From assembly GCA_030838265.1 (NCBI GenBank), contig JAUTXA010000069.1, forward strand, positions 1-8,674: a stretch of DNA of 8,674 nt, read 5' to 3'. A program made the position numbers and the translations under genes. Origin of the DNA: Actinomycetota bacterium. GTDB taxonomy: Bacteria; Actinomycetota; Acidimicrobiia; Acidimicrobiales; BP-101. This document shows, one piece after another, positions 1 through 6,604 of this stretch (the first letter of the stretch is position 1; each line of letters starts with the position of its first letter). The notes under the pieces are model-generated. The model ran no database searches. It had not been told where the DNA came from and saw only the letters and a list, made by a program, of their open reading frames with translations.

Positions 1-1375
1 GACCGGCCTCGACGACCCGATCCGGGCCGCGCTGTTGGTCGGGCTCGGCGATGCCCAGCGCCAGGCCGGCGACCCCGTCCACCGCCAGACCCTCCTCGAC
101 GCCGCTCACCTGGCCGACCGACTCGGCGCGGCAGATCTCTTGGTGCGCGCCGCCCTGGCCAACCACCGAGGCCTCCCCAGCGCTTCCGGCGCGGTCGACG
201 AGGAGCGAGTCGCCGTCCTCGAGTTGGCCATCGAGGCCGCCGGGCCCGATGACAGCACGGCGCGGGCCAACCTCCTGAGCACGCTCGCCCTCGAGCTCAC
301 CTTCGGACGCGACGTGTCGCGCCGGACATCGCTGGCCCACGAGGCCCAAGCCATGGCGTTGCGTCTCGGAGACGACGTCGTCGTGCTGCGCGTCCTCAAC
401 ACCACATTGATGGCGCTGCTCGTCCCCGAGGCGCTCGACGAGGTGACAGCCATGTCGCGCCAGGCCCTGTCGCTCGCGGCCAAAGTCGGTGACCCCGTCG
501 CTCGCTTCTGGGCCGCGGTAGGTGAGCTCATGGTCCAGACCTACCGGCTCGACGGCGAGGCCATCGACGCGGCCCTCGCCCTCATGGACGAGATGGTGAC
601 CGAGATCGGCCAGCCATCGTTGCGCTGGCTGCTCCAGAGCTCGCAGTCGTGGCGGGCCATGGTGGCCGGCGACGCCGACCGCTCGGAGGCCCTCGCCACC
701 GAAGCGCTGCAGCTGGGCAACGACACCGGCCAGCCCGATGCCTTCGCCATGTTCGGCGGCCACATCCTCGCCATCCGCTGGATGCAGGGCCGGCAGAGCG
801 AGACCGTCTCGATCGTGACAGCCACGGTGGCCGACAACCCGGGCATCCCGGCGTTCAAGGGCTCGATGGCCCAGCAGCTCGCCAGCATCGGCTCGCCCGA
901 CGAGGCCCGGCGCTTGCTCGCCGATGCCATGGGCGAGGACTTCTACGTCGACGCCCATGACTACCTCTGGACGACAACGGCAACGCTGTTCGCCCTGGCT
1001 GCCGTGAAGGTCGAGGACGTGGCCGCCGCCGCCCGCCTGTGGGAGCTGCTCGAACCGTGGGCCGACCAGGGCCTGGCCACGCTGGCCACGTGCACGGGCT
1101 CGGTCAACCTCTACCTAGGCCCCTTGGCCGCTCTTCTGGGCAAGTCCGACGAGGCGGAGCGGTACTTCTCGGAGGCCGACGCCTTGCACCGGCGTCTCCC
1201 TGCCCCCTTCTACGTGGGCCTCAACAACGTGGGGTGCGCCCGCTTCTTGCTCGCCCGCGACAACCCGGGTGACGCCGAGCGGGCGCGGACCCTTTTGGAC
1301 GAGGCGGGTGACCTGGCCGAGCGCCACGGCTTCGGCGACATCGAGCGCTCCGTCGTCGACCTTCGCAATCCGTGA
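1..1375 (+). CDS. C-terminal TPR-like region of a large AAA/regulator- or cyclase-type protein (5' partial)
   Basis: The reading frame is open from base 2 and ends at TGA 1373-1375. The TTG at base 35 is unlikely to be the true start, because the preceding codons (TGLDDPIRAALL) continue the same helical pattern. About 457 residues are visible. They are almost all alpha-helical, alanine/leucine-rich repeats such as 'GDAQRQAGDP', 'LLDAAHLADRLG' and 'ARTLLDEAGDLAERHG'. This is the typical C-terminal TPR-like half of actinobacterial proteins that carry an AAA-type ATPase plus an N-terminal SARP/BTAD, LuxR-like or class III cyclase domain. No helix-turn-helix follows the repeats: the protein ends in 'VVDLRNP', which argues against a C-terminal LuxR DNA-binding domain. 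The effector domain should therefore lie upstream of the window. Whether it regulates the downstream catabolic genes is inference from adjacency only. The family assignment is by pattern, not by a diagnostic motif. Confidence 0.7.
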   Translation, partial: TGLDDPIRAALLVGLGDAQRQAGDPVHRQTLLDAAHLADRLGAADLLVRAALANHRGLPSASGAVDEERVAVLELAIEAAGPDDSTARANLLSTLALELTFGRDVSRRTSLAHEAQAMALRLGDDVVVLRVLNTTLMALLVPEALDEVTAMSRQALSLAAKVGDPVARFWAAVGELMVQTYRLDGEAIDAALALMDEMVTEIGQPSLRWLLQSSQSWRAMVAGDADRSEALATEALQLGNDTGQPDAFAMFGGHILAIRWMQGRQSETVSIVTATVADNPGIPAFKGSMAQQLASIGSPDEARRLLADAMGEDFYVDAHDYLWTTTATLFALAAVKVEDVAAAARLWELLEPWADQGLATLATCTGSVNLYLGPLAALLGKSDEAERYFSEADALHRRLPAPFYVGLNNVGCARFLLARDNPGDAERARTLLDEAGDLAERHGFGDIERSVVDLRNP

Positions 1376-1394
1376 GGCCTCGCCACCATCGGCC

Positions 1395-1423
1395 GTCACC
1401 GGCAGGGCCTGGGGTCGTAGATT
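1395..1423 (+). promoter_or_regulatory. Possible promoter for the acyl-CoA dehydrogenase gene (weak)
   Basis: The 93-base gap between the partial regulator gene and the dehydrogenase contains TAGATT (1418-1423), which fits a TANNNT -10 element. A poor -35 candidate, GTCACC (1395-1400), lies 17 bases upstream. An 8-base palindrome GGCATGCC (1424-1431) follows directly. In GC-rich actinobacteria such matches arise by chance, so this is only a candidate. The gap is nevertheless the most plausible place for a promoter serving the plus-strand enzyme genes. Confidence 0.2.
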
Positions 1424-1458
1424 GGCATGCCGCGCGACTAGCGAACAACACAACCCAC

Positions 1459-1462
1459 GGAG
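1459..1462 (+). promoter_or_regulatory. Ribosome binding site of the AidB-like dehydrogenase
   Basis: GGAG stands 6 bases before the ATG at 1469. It supports that start over later in-frame codons. Confidence 0.6.
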
Positions 1463-1468
1463 ACACCG

Positions 1469-3217
1469 ATGATCGACTACCGCAGCCTCGACTCCGCCAT
1501 CGGCCACGACTGGTACGAGCTCGACCCCGCCTTGCAGGGTGAGGTGCGGCGGGGCTGCCCGCCTGAAGATCTGGAGTGGGTCGACGCCCGCCTCCACGAC
1601 CTCGGGACGCTCGTCGGCGGTCCGGTGGCCCGCAACGCCGAGATCATCGACGCCAACCCGCCCCAACTCGTCCGCTACGACAAGTGGGCCAACGAGGTCA
1701 ACGAGGTCGCCCACCACCCCGCGGCTCTCGAGTCGAAGGGCCTGCTGTGGCGGGCCGGCTATGTGTCGGGCTTCGCGGCCGACGAGAAGAAGCACGGTCG
1801 GCCCGCCCCCGCCGTCCTGCACGGCGCGTCGAGCTACCTGCTCTCCGAGGCCGACACCGGCATGGTCTGCAGCTTGGGGATGACGTCGGGCGTCGCCGGC
1901 CTGGTCGCGGCCTACGCCCCGGCTGACGTACGCGACGACCTGTTGTCCGGGCTGCGGGCCGACGACCTCGACACCGGTGTCGACGGGTCGATGTTCCTCA
2001 CCGAGCGCGACGGCGGCTCCGACCTCGGTCGCAGCGTGCACTGCTCGGCCACCGACATCGGCGACGGACGAGTCCTCATCAGTGGCGAGAAGTGGTTCTG
2101 CTCGAACATCGACGGCGCCGCCATCGTGATGCTGGCCCGTCCCGAAGGAGCGCCCGACGGGCCCCAAGGCCTCGGCCTCTACCTCGTCCCCCGCCGCCTC
2201 GACGATGGGTCGCTCAACCACTATTCGATGCGCCGGCTCAAGCCCAAGCTCGGGACCAAGAGCGTGCCGACGGGCGAGGTCGAGTTCCACGAGGCCCTCG
2301 GCTACGCCCTTCGGCCCCGCAAGGAGCGAGACGGCGGCGGCTCCCCCACGTCCGACGCCGGCGGCCTCGGCCGCATGATGGAGATGGTGAACGGCTCGCG
2401 CTTCGGCGTGGCCATGATGGGGATGGGCATCGCCCGCCGCTGCCTCCTCGAGTCGGCCATCTGGGCCCATCACCGCGAGGCCAAGGGTCGGCTGCTCGTC
2501 GACCTCCCCCTCGTGCGCGAGCAGCTGGTCGACCTGGCCACCGAGGTCGAAGCCGCCCTGGCCTTTGGCTTCGCCTGCTCGACGGCGGCCCGTCTCGAGG
2601 ACGGAATCCGCCTCCGGCGCATCCTCGTCCCCGCGGCCAAGGTCCGCCTCTGCCGGTTGGGGGTCGAGGCGGCCTCGGCGACCATCGAGCTCTATGGCGG
2701 CAACGGCTACTGCGAGGACTGGGGACTCACCCGGCAGCTGCGCGACGCGCAGTGCCATCCCATCTGGGAAGGCAGCGAGAACATCTGCGCCATCGACGTC
2801 CTTCGCGCCATCCGCCGCGACTCTGCCCACGAGGCGGTGTTCACCCTCCTCGACGCCATCGGCCAACGAGCCGCGGCCCTTCCTTCGTACGCCACCGCGG
2901 CGGTCGAAGCCGTGGCCCGAGGACGCCGCGAGCTCGATCGTCGCATCGACGCCCTCGCCGGGCTCGAGCCCGACGCCGCCGAGGCCAAGGCCGGCCAGCT
3001 CACCGAGCTGTTGGTGCGGACCGTGTCGACGGCCCTGCTGCTCGACCAGGCGGTGACCGACGGCGACCATCGCAAGGCCCTGCTCGCGGTTCGCTCGGCC
3101 CGCCGCCACCTCGACGCCGGCTCGCGCTGGGACGATGGCATCGCCCAGTCGGCCGGCCGCGAGATCCTGGCCTTCGACCAGGTCGACGAGGCCACCGCCA
3201 CCCAGGCCGCGGCCTGA
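1469..3217 (+). CDS. AidB-like acyl-CoA dehydrogenase (FAD flavoprotein), 582 aa
   Basis: Acyl-CoA dehydrogenase superfamily member that would oxidise an acyl-CoA at the alpha-beta bond with FAD, passing electrons to ETF. It most resembles the AidB branch: the N-terminal 'NPPQLVRYD' (63-71) followed by 'HHP' matches E. coli AidB, which is known for FAD and DNA binding and alkylation-response roles. Other signatures are the flavin/substrate loop 'MFLTERDGGSDLG' (175-187), 'GEKWFCSN' (206-213), 'KLGTKS' (260-265), 'YGGNGYCED' (409-417) and 'IWEGSENI' (432-439). E434 occupies the position of the catalytic glutamate in classical acyl-CoA dehydrogenases. The roughly 130 residues after that motif are helical and Arg-rich, as in AidB's C-terminal region, and the protein is slightly longer than E. 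coli AidB (541 aa). The stop is 2 bases before a thiamine-diphosphate enzyme, so a metabolic role is at least as likely as DNA repair. The superfamily is certain; the substrate is unknown. Confidence 0.93.
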   Translation: MIDYRSLDSAIGHDWYELDPALQGEVRRGCPPEDLEWVDARLHDLGTLVGGPVARNAEIIDANPPQLVRYDKWANEVNEVAHHPAALESKGLLWRAGYVSGFAADEKKHGRPAPAVLHGASSYLLSEADTGMVCSLGMTSGVAGLVAAYAPADVRDDLLSGLRADDLDTGVDGSMFLTERDGGSDLGRSVHCSATDIGDGRVLISGEKWFCSNIDGAAIVMLARPEGAPDGPQGLGLYLVPRRLDDGSLNHYSMRRLKPKLGTKSVPTGEVEFHEALGYALRPRKERDGGGSPTSDAGGLGRMMEMVNGSRFGVAMMGMGIARRCLLESAIWAHHREAKGRLLVDLPLVREQLVDLATEVEAALAFGFACSTAARLEDGIRLRRILVPAAKVRLCRLGVEAASATIELYGGNGYCEDWGLTRQLRDAQCHPIWEGSENICAIDVLRAIRRDSAHEAVFTLLDAIGQRAAALPSYATAAVEAVARGRRELDRRIDALAGLEPDAAEAKAGQLTELLVRTVSTALLLDQAVTDGDHRKALLAVRSARRHLDAGSRWDDGIAQSAGREILAFDQVDEATATQAAA

Positions 3218-3219
3218 TC

Positions 3220-4869
3220 GTGCAGGCCATCGACGCCCTCCTCGAGGTGCTGCGCACCGAGGGCGTCAGCCACGTGTTCGGCAACCCGGGCTCGACCGAG
3301 CTGCCCTTCATGGACGGCCTCGCCGCCGCGTCCGACATCCACTACGTCTTGGCGCTGCAGGAGGCCACGGCGGTCGGTATGGCCGATGGCTACGCCCAAG
3401 CCACCGGGCGTCCGGCCTTCCTCAACCTGCACACCTCGGCCGGCCTGGGCAACGCCATCGGCAACCTGACCAACGCCCAGGCCAACGCCACTCCACTCGT
3501 CGTCACCGCCGGCCAGCAGGACCGCCGCCATCTGATCGCCGACCCCCTCCTCGCCGGCAACCTGACCGAGCTGGCCGCGCCCGTCTCGAAGTGGGCGAGG
3601 GAGGTGACGCGGGCCGACGACCTGCCGGTGCTGATGCGACGGGCCTTCCACGACGCCGCGTCGGCCCCCGCCGGGCCCGTCTTCGTCTCCATCCCCATGG
3701 ACCTGCTCGGCGACGAAGTCGACGACGACGCCGTGGTGCCACCGTCGACGATCGACCGACGCACCATCGCCGGCCGCCTCGACGAGCTGGCCGCCCTGCT
3801 GGCCGAGCCCGGGCCCGACGGGGTGGCCATCGTGGCCGCCGACGAGGTCACGGCATCGGGGGCGACAGCCGCCGTCGTCGCCCTGGCCGAAGCCCTCGGG
3901 TGCCGCGTCTTCGGCGCGCCGCTGCACAGCAGCAACGTCTTCCCGCCGAGCCACGGGGCGTGGGCCGGCTCGCTTCCGGCGATGTCGGCCGGGGTGCGCC
4001 AGGCGCTGGGGACCTTCCGGCGCGTGCTGCTCATCGGCGATCGCCTGCTGGCCTATCCCTACACGCCGGGGCCGGCCGTGCCGCCCGAAGTCGAGCTCCT
4101 CCACCTCTCGGCCGACGCCAGCCGCCTCGGCCGGGCCCTGCCCACCCGGCTCGGCTTGCAGGGCGACCCCAAGGCGACGCTCGAAGCCCTGCTTCCGCTG
4201 GTGCGGGCGACGGCCGACGGGACGGCGGCGGGGACGGCGGCGGGGACGGCGCTGGCGCGGCTGGCCGCCGAGCGCCGGTCCGCCATCGATGGCCTCGAGA
4301 CCAAGGCCCGCGACCGCTACGACGACCTTCCCATGCACCCCATGGCCGCGGCCCACGCCCTCGTGCGCGCCTTGCCCCCCGAGACACCCGTCGTCGACGA
4401 GGCCATCACCACTGGCACCTACGTGCGGGGCTTCCACCACACGACGGAGCCCAACCGATACTTCTTCTGCCGGGGTGGCGGTCTGGGGTGGGGCATGCCC
4501 GCCGCCCTCGGTGTGTCGCTCGGGTACGACCGCTCGCCCGTGCTGTGCGTGGTGGGCGACGGCTCGGCCCTGTACTCGCCGCAAGCGCTGTGGACGGCGG
4601 CCCACGAGAACCTGCCCGTGGTCTTCGCCGTGGTCAACAACCGGCAGTACCTCATCCTGAAGAACTTCCTGCGGGGCATGGGCGGCGGCCAGCACGGCAC
4701 CGTCGGCCTCGACCTCGATCAGCCGCCCGTCGACTTCGTGGCCCTCGCCCACTCGATGGGGGTCCCCGGCCAGACCGTCGACAAGGCGACCGACGTCGGC
4801 GACGCCGTGACCGCAGCCCTCGATGCCGGTGGCCCGCACCTGCTCGAGCTGCCCATCGCCGTGGCCTGA
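3220..4869 (+). CDS. Thiamine-diphosphate-dependent enzyme, benzoylformate decarboxylase (MdlC)-like, 549 aa
   Basis: ThDP enzyme of the decarboxylase/acetolactate-synthase fold, expected to act on a 2-oxo acid. The GTG start is 2 bases after the dehydrogenase stop. It has no clear Shine-Dalgarno, so reinitiation is likely. The start is set by homology: 21 residues precede the NPGS motif, against about 22 in Pseudomonas MdlC. The PYR domain has 'FGNPGSTELPF' (20-30), 'LALQEA' (44-49, with the cofactor-activating Glu E48) and 'LNLHTSAG' (68-75). These match MdlC S26, E47 and H70 as S25, E48 and H71. The middle domain runs to about residue 325. The PP domain carries 'RGGGLGWGMPAALGV' (418-432), the ThDP/Mg motif GDG (446-448) and NN (473-474). 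The MdlC active-site histidine H281 appears absent: the matching stretch reads 'AYPYTPG' (278-284). The substrate may therefore not be benzoylformate. Relatives to consider are phenylpyruvate, oxalyl-CoA and 2-hydroxyacyl-CoA enzymes. Confidence 0.92.
   Translation: MQAIDALLEVLRTEGVSHVFGNPGSTELPFMDGLAAASDIHYVLALQEATAVGMADGYAQATGRPAFLNLHTSAGLGNAIGNLTNAQANATPLVVTAGQQDRRHLIADPLLAGNLTELAAPVSKWAREVTRADDLPVLMRRAFHDAASAPAGPVFVSIPMDLLGDEVDDDAVVPPSTIDRRTIAGRLDELAALLAEPGPDGVAIVAADEVTASGATAAVVALAEALGCRVFGAPLHSSNVFPPSHGAWAGSLPAMSAGVRQALGTFRRVLLIGDRLLAYPYTPGPAVPPEVELLHLSADASRLGRALPTRLGLQGDPKATLEALLPLVRATADGTAAGTAAGTALARLAAERRSAIDGLETKARDRYDDLPMHPMAAAHALVRALPPETPVVDEAITTGTYVRGFHHTTEPNRYFFCRGGGLGWGMPAALGVSLGYDRSPVLCVVGDGSALYSPQALWTAAHENLPVVFAVVNNRQYLILKNFLRGMGGGQHGTVGLDLDQPPVDFVALAHSMGVPGQTVDKATDVGDAVTAALDAGGPHLLELPIAVA
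4219..4254 (+). repeat. In-frame 12-base tandem repeat (three copies) inside the ThDP enzyme gene
   Basis: Two exact copies of GGGACGGCGGCG are followed by a third ending in GCTG. Each copy encodes Gly-Thr-Ala-Ala (residues 334-345). It lies in the linker between the middle and PP domains, where length changes are likely to be tolerated. It looks like a small slippage-generated expansion with no separate function. Confidence 0.8.
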
Positions 4870-4930
4870 CCGCACCGGCGGTTGGCGCCCGTCCGGTCGG
4901 GGAATCTGAGACTCGTCGGGGGCCACGACC

Positions 4931-4939
4931 AGAGGAGAG
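4931..4939 (+). promoter_or_regulatory. Ribosome binding site of the F420-dependent oxidoreductase
   Basis: AGAGGAGAG contains a strong GGAG core 8 bases before the ATG at 4946. It supports independent translation initiation after the 76-base gap that follows the ThDP enzyme gene. Confidence 0.75.
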
Positions 4940-4945
4940 CGGCAC

Positions 4946-5899
4946 ATGGCCGAGATCGGGTACTCGTTGTCGTCGGAGGAGTGGGGCGCCAAGGACCTGG
5001 TGGCCCTGGCCCAGCGCGCCGAGGAGGTCGGCTTCACGTACGCCGGGATCTCCGACCACTTCCACCCGTGGACGACGACGCAGGGCAACAGCCCCTTCGT
5101 GTGGGCGGTCATCGGGGGCATCGCCGCGACCACCACCAGGCTGCGGCTCGGGACGGGCGTGACGTGCCCCACCATCCGCATCCACCCGGCGATCATCGCC
5201 CAAGCGGCAGCGACGGCTGAGTCGATGATGCCGGGCCGCTTCTTCCTCGGGGTCGGCAGCGGCGAGAACCTCAACGAGCACATCCTCGGCGACCGCTGGC
5301 CCGAGAGCGATGTTCGCCAAGAGATGCTCGAAGAGGCCGTCGAGGTCATTCGCCTGTTGTGGCAAGGCGGCATGCAGAGCCACCACGGCAAGCACTACAC
5401 GGTCGAGAACGCGTGCATCTTCAGCCTGCCCTCGCCCCCGCCGCCGATCTACGTCGCCGCCGCCGGCCCGAAGGCGGCCAAGCTGGCGGGCCGCATCGGC
5501 GATGGCCTCATCGCCGTCGCGCCTCAGGACGAGACGGTGAAGAACTACAGGGAGGCCGGTGGCTCGGGACCGACCTACGGCCATCTCACCGTGTGCTGGG
5601 CCGAGAGCGAGGACGACGCCAAGAAGACGGCGTTCGAGCACTGGCCGAACACCGCCATCACCGGCGAGCTGGCCCAGGAGCTGCCGACTCCCCGGCACTT
5701 CGAGCAGGCGGCCAAGATGCTGACGGCCGACGACCTGGCCGACAAGGGCCTGCCCCTCGGACCCGACCCGCAGCGCCACATCGACGGCATCAAGCAGTTC
5801 GCGGAGTCGGGCTTCGACCACGTCTACATCCACCAGATCGGGCCCGACCAACAGGGCTTCTTCGACTTCTACCAACGTCAGGTCCTGCCGCGGCTCTGA
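4946..5899 (+). CDS. F420-dependent LLM-class oxidoreductase, FGD-like family, 317 aa
   Basis: TIM-barrel luciferase-like flavin-type enzyme that uses the deazaflavin F420 for hydride transfer. The sequence follows the FGD-like (TIGR03557-type) family along its whole length: 'ISDHFHPW' (35-42), 'GTGVTCPTIRIHP' (69-81), 'GVGSGENLNEH' (102-112), 'LAGRIGDGL' (180-188) and 'FDHVYIHQIGPDQ' (290-302). Compared with mycobacterial glucose-6-phosphate dehydrogenase FGD1, the residues near the F420 site are kept (D37, H38, W42, E107 for D39, H40, W44, E109). The phosphate-binding K198, K259 and R283 appear replaced, by eye, by Q194, A243 and a glycine near position 268. It therefore probably does not use glucose-6-phosphate. 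It lies after the ThDP enzyme gene and may belong to the same transcription unit. Family assignment is firm; the substrate is not. Confidence 0.9.
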   Translation: MAEIGYSLSSEEWGAKDLVALAQRAEEVGFTYAGISDHFHPWTTTQGNSPFVWAVIGGIAATTTRLRLGTGVTCPTIRIHPAIIAQAAATAESMMPGRFFLGVGSGENLNEHILGDRWPESDVRQEMLEEAVEVIRLLWQGGMQSHHGKHYTVENACIFSLPSPPPPIYVAAAGPKAAKLAGRIGDGLIAVAPQDETVKNYREAGGSGPTYGHLTVCWAESEDDAKKTAFEHWPNTAITGELAQELPTPRHFEQAAKMLTADDLADKGLPLGPDPQRHIDGIKQFAESGFDHVYIHQIGPDQQGFFDFYQRQVLPRL

Positions 5900-5961
5900 C
5901 CCGGTCTCTCGCCTGCATCGACAACCTCGAAGGTGAGGATTGAGGCAGGATGCCGGTGACC

Positions 5962-5968
5962 AAGGGGG
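5962..5968 (+). promoter_or_regulatory. Ribosome binding site of the MDMPI-family gene
   Basis: AAGGGGG stands 6 bases before the ATG at 5975. An ATG at 5950 lies in another frame and is not a competing start for this gene. Confidence 0.6.
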
Positions 5969-5974
5969 TCCACC

Positions 5975-6598
5975 ATGGCTGTAGACATCTGGCCGACCAT
6001 TCACGCCGAGCGCAAGGCCCTCGTCGCTGACCTCGAGGGCATCAGCGACGACCAGTGGCAGACACCGTCGCTGTGCGAGGGCTGGAACGTGCACCAGATG
6101 CTCGGCCACATGCTGGCCGCAGCCAAGAAGTCACCGCTGGGATTCATCACCTCACTGGCGGCCGCCGGGTTCCGCTTCAACACCATGACGGCCAACGACG
6201 TGGCCAAGGAGTCGGCCGGCTCACCGGCCCAGACACTCGCCGCCTTCGAGGCCGAGGCCGACTCGTCCGTCCACCCGCCGGGCCCCAACGACACGTGGCT
6301 GGGCGAGACCATCATCCACGGCGAAGACATCCGGCGGCCGCTCGGCATCAACCACACCTATCCGGCCGACGCGGTGAAGCGGGTGCTCGACTTCTACAAG
6401 GGCTCGAATCTGGTCGTCGGGGCAAAGAAGCGGATCGGGGGGCTGACGCTGGCGGCCAGTGACAGCGACTGGACCACCGGCTCGGGGCCCGAGGTACGGG
6501 GCCCTGGTGTTTCACTCATGCTGGCGATGACGGGCCGGCGGGCCGCTCTCGACGACCTCACCGGCGACGGCGTGGCCACCCTTTCGTCGAGGATGTAG
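5975..6598 (+). CDS. Maleylpyruvate isomerase-family (DinB-like, mycothiol-dependent) protein, 207 aa
   Basis: Member of the actinobacterial MDMPI/DinB-like four-helix-bundle family (TIGR03083-like). These are metal-binding enzymes, many of which use mycothiol as thiol cofactor. Diagnostic stretches are 'PSLCEGWNVHQMLGHMLA' (31-48) and 'ETIIHGEDIRRPLG' (111-124). The family metal triad (His, then Glu-x3-His, as in Corynebacterium maleylpyruvate isomerase) fits H45, E111 and H115, so the metal site appears intact. The protein is short and lacks an obvious C-terminal SCP2-like lobe, although 'SDWTTGSGPEVRGP' (164-177) resembles the start of the small C-terminal region seen in this group. It follows the F420 enzyme by 75 bases in the same direction and may share its transcript. 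It is probably cytosolic, with no signal peptide. The true reaction is unknown: thiol transfer, isomerisation or detoxification are all possible. Confidence 0.82.
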   Translation: MAVDIWPTIHAERKALVADLEGISDDQWQTPSLCEGWNVHQMLGHMLAAAKKSPLGFITSLAAAGFRFNTMTANDVAKESAGSPAQTLAAFEAEADSSVHPPGPNDTWLGETIIHGEDIRRPLGINHTYPADAVKRVLDFYKGSNLVVGAKKRIGGLTLAASDSDWTTGSGPEVRGPGVSLMLAMTGRRAALDDLTGDGVATLSSRM

Positions 6599-6604
6599 CC
6601 GGGC

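Noticed and set aside
1115..3109. Long minus-strand open frame of 664 codons antisense to the acyl-CoA dehydrogenase
   Set aside because: It is a product of GC-rich codon bias on the plus strand. The translation is Gly/Ala/Val/Glu/Arg-rich with no family motif, whereas the opposite strand carries unmistakable acyl-CoA dehydrogenase motifs.
2092..3219. N-terminal extension of the ThDP enzyme reading frame over the dehydrogenase gene
   Set aside because: The frame happens to stay open, but its translation is Arg/Pro/Gly-rich shadow sequence. The protein family begins about 21 residues before the NPGS motif, at GTG 3220.
4868..4898. Imperfect hairpin (GACCG...CGGTC) straight after the ThDP enzyme stop, as a terminator
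   Set aside because: The stem contains mismatches and no T-tract follows, so termination cannot be claimed. It could equally be chance pairing in GC-rich DNA.
2707..5391. Minus-strand open frame of 894 codons spanning three plus-strand genes
   Set aside because: It crosses several real genes and has low-complexity composition with no recognisable domain.
5900..5974. Promoter or small peptide gene in the gap before the MDMPI-family gene
   Set aside because: No convincing -35/-10 pair was found. The ATG at 5950 is in a frame different from the gene and runs into it with no family support.
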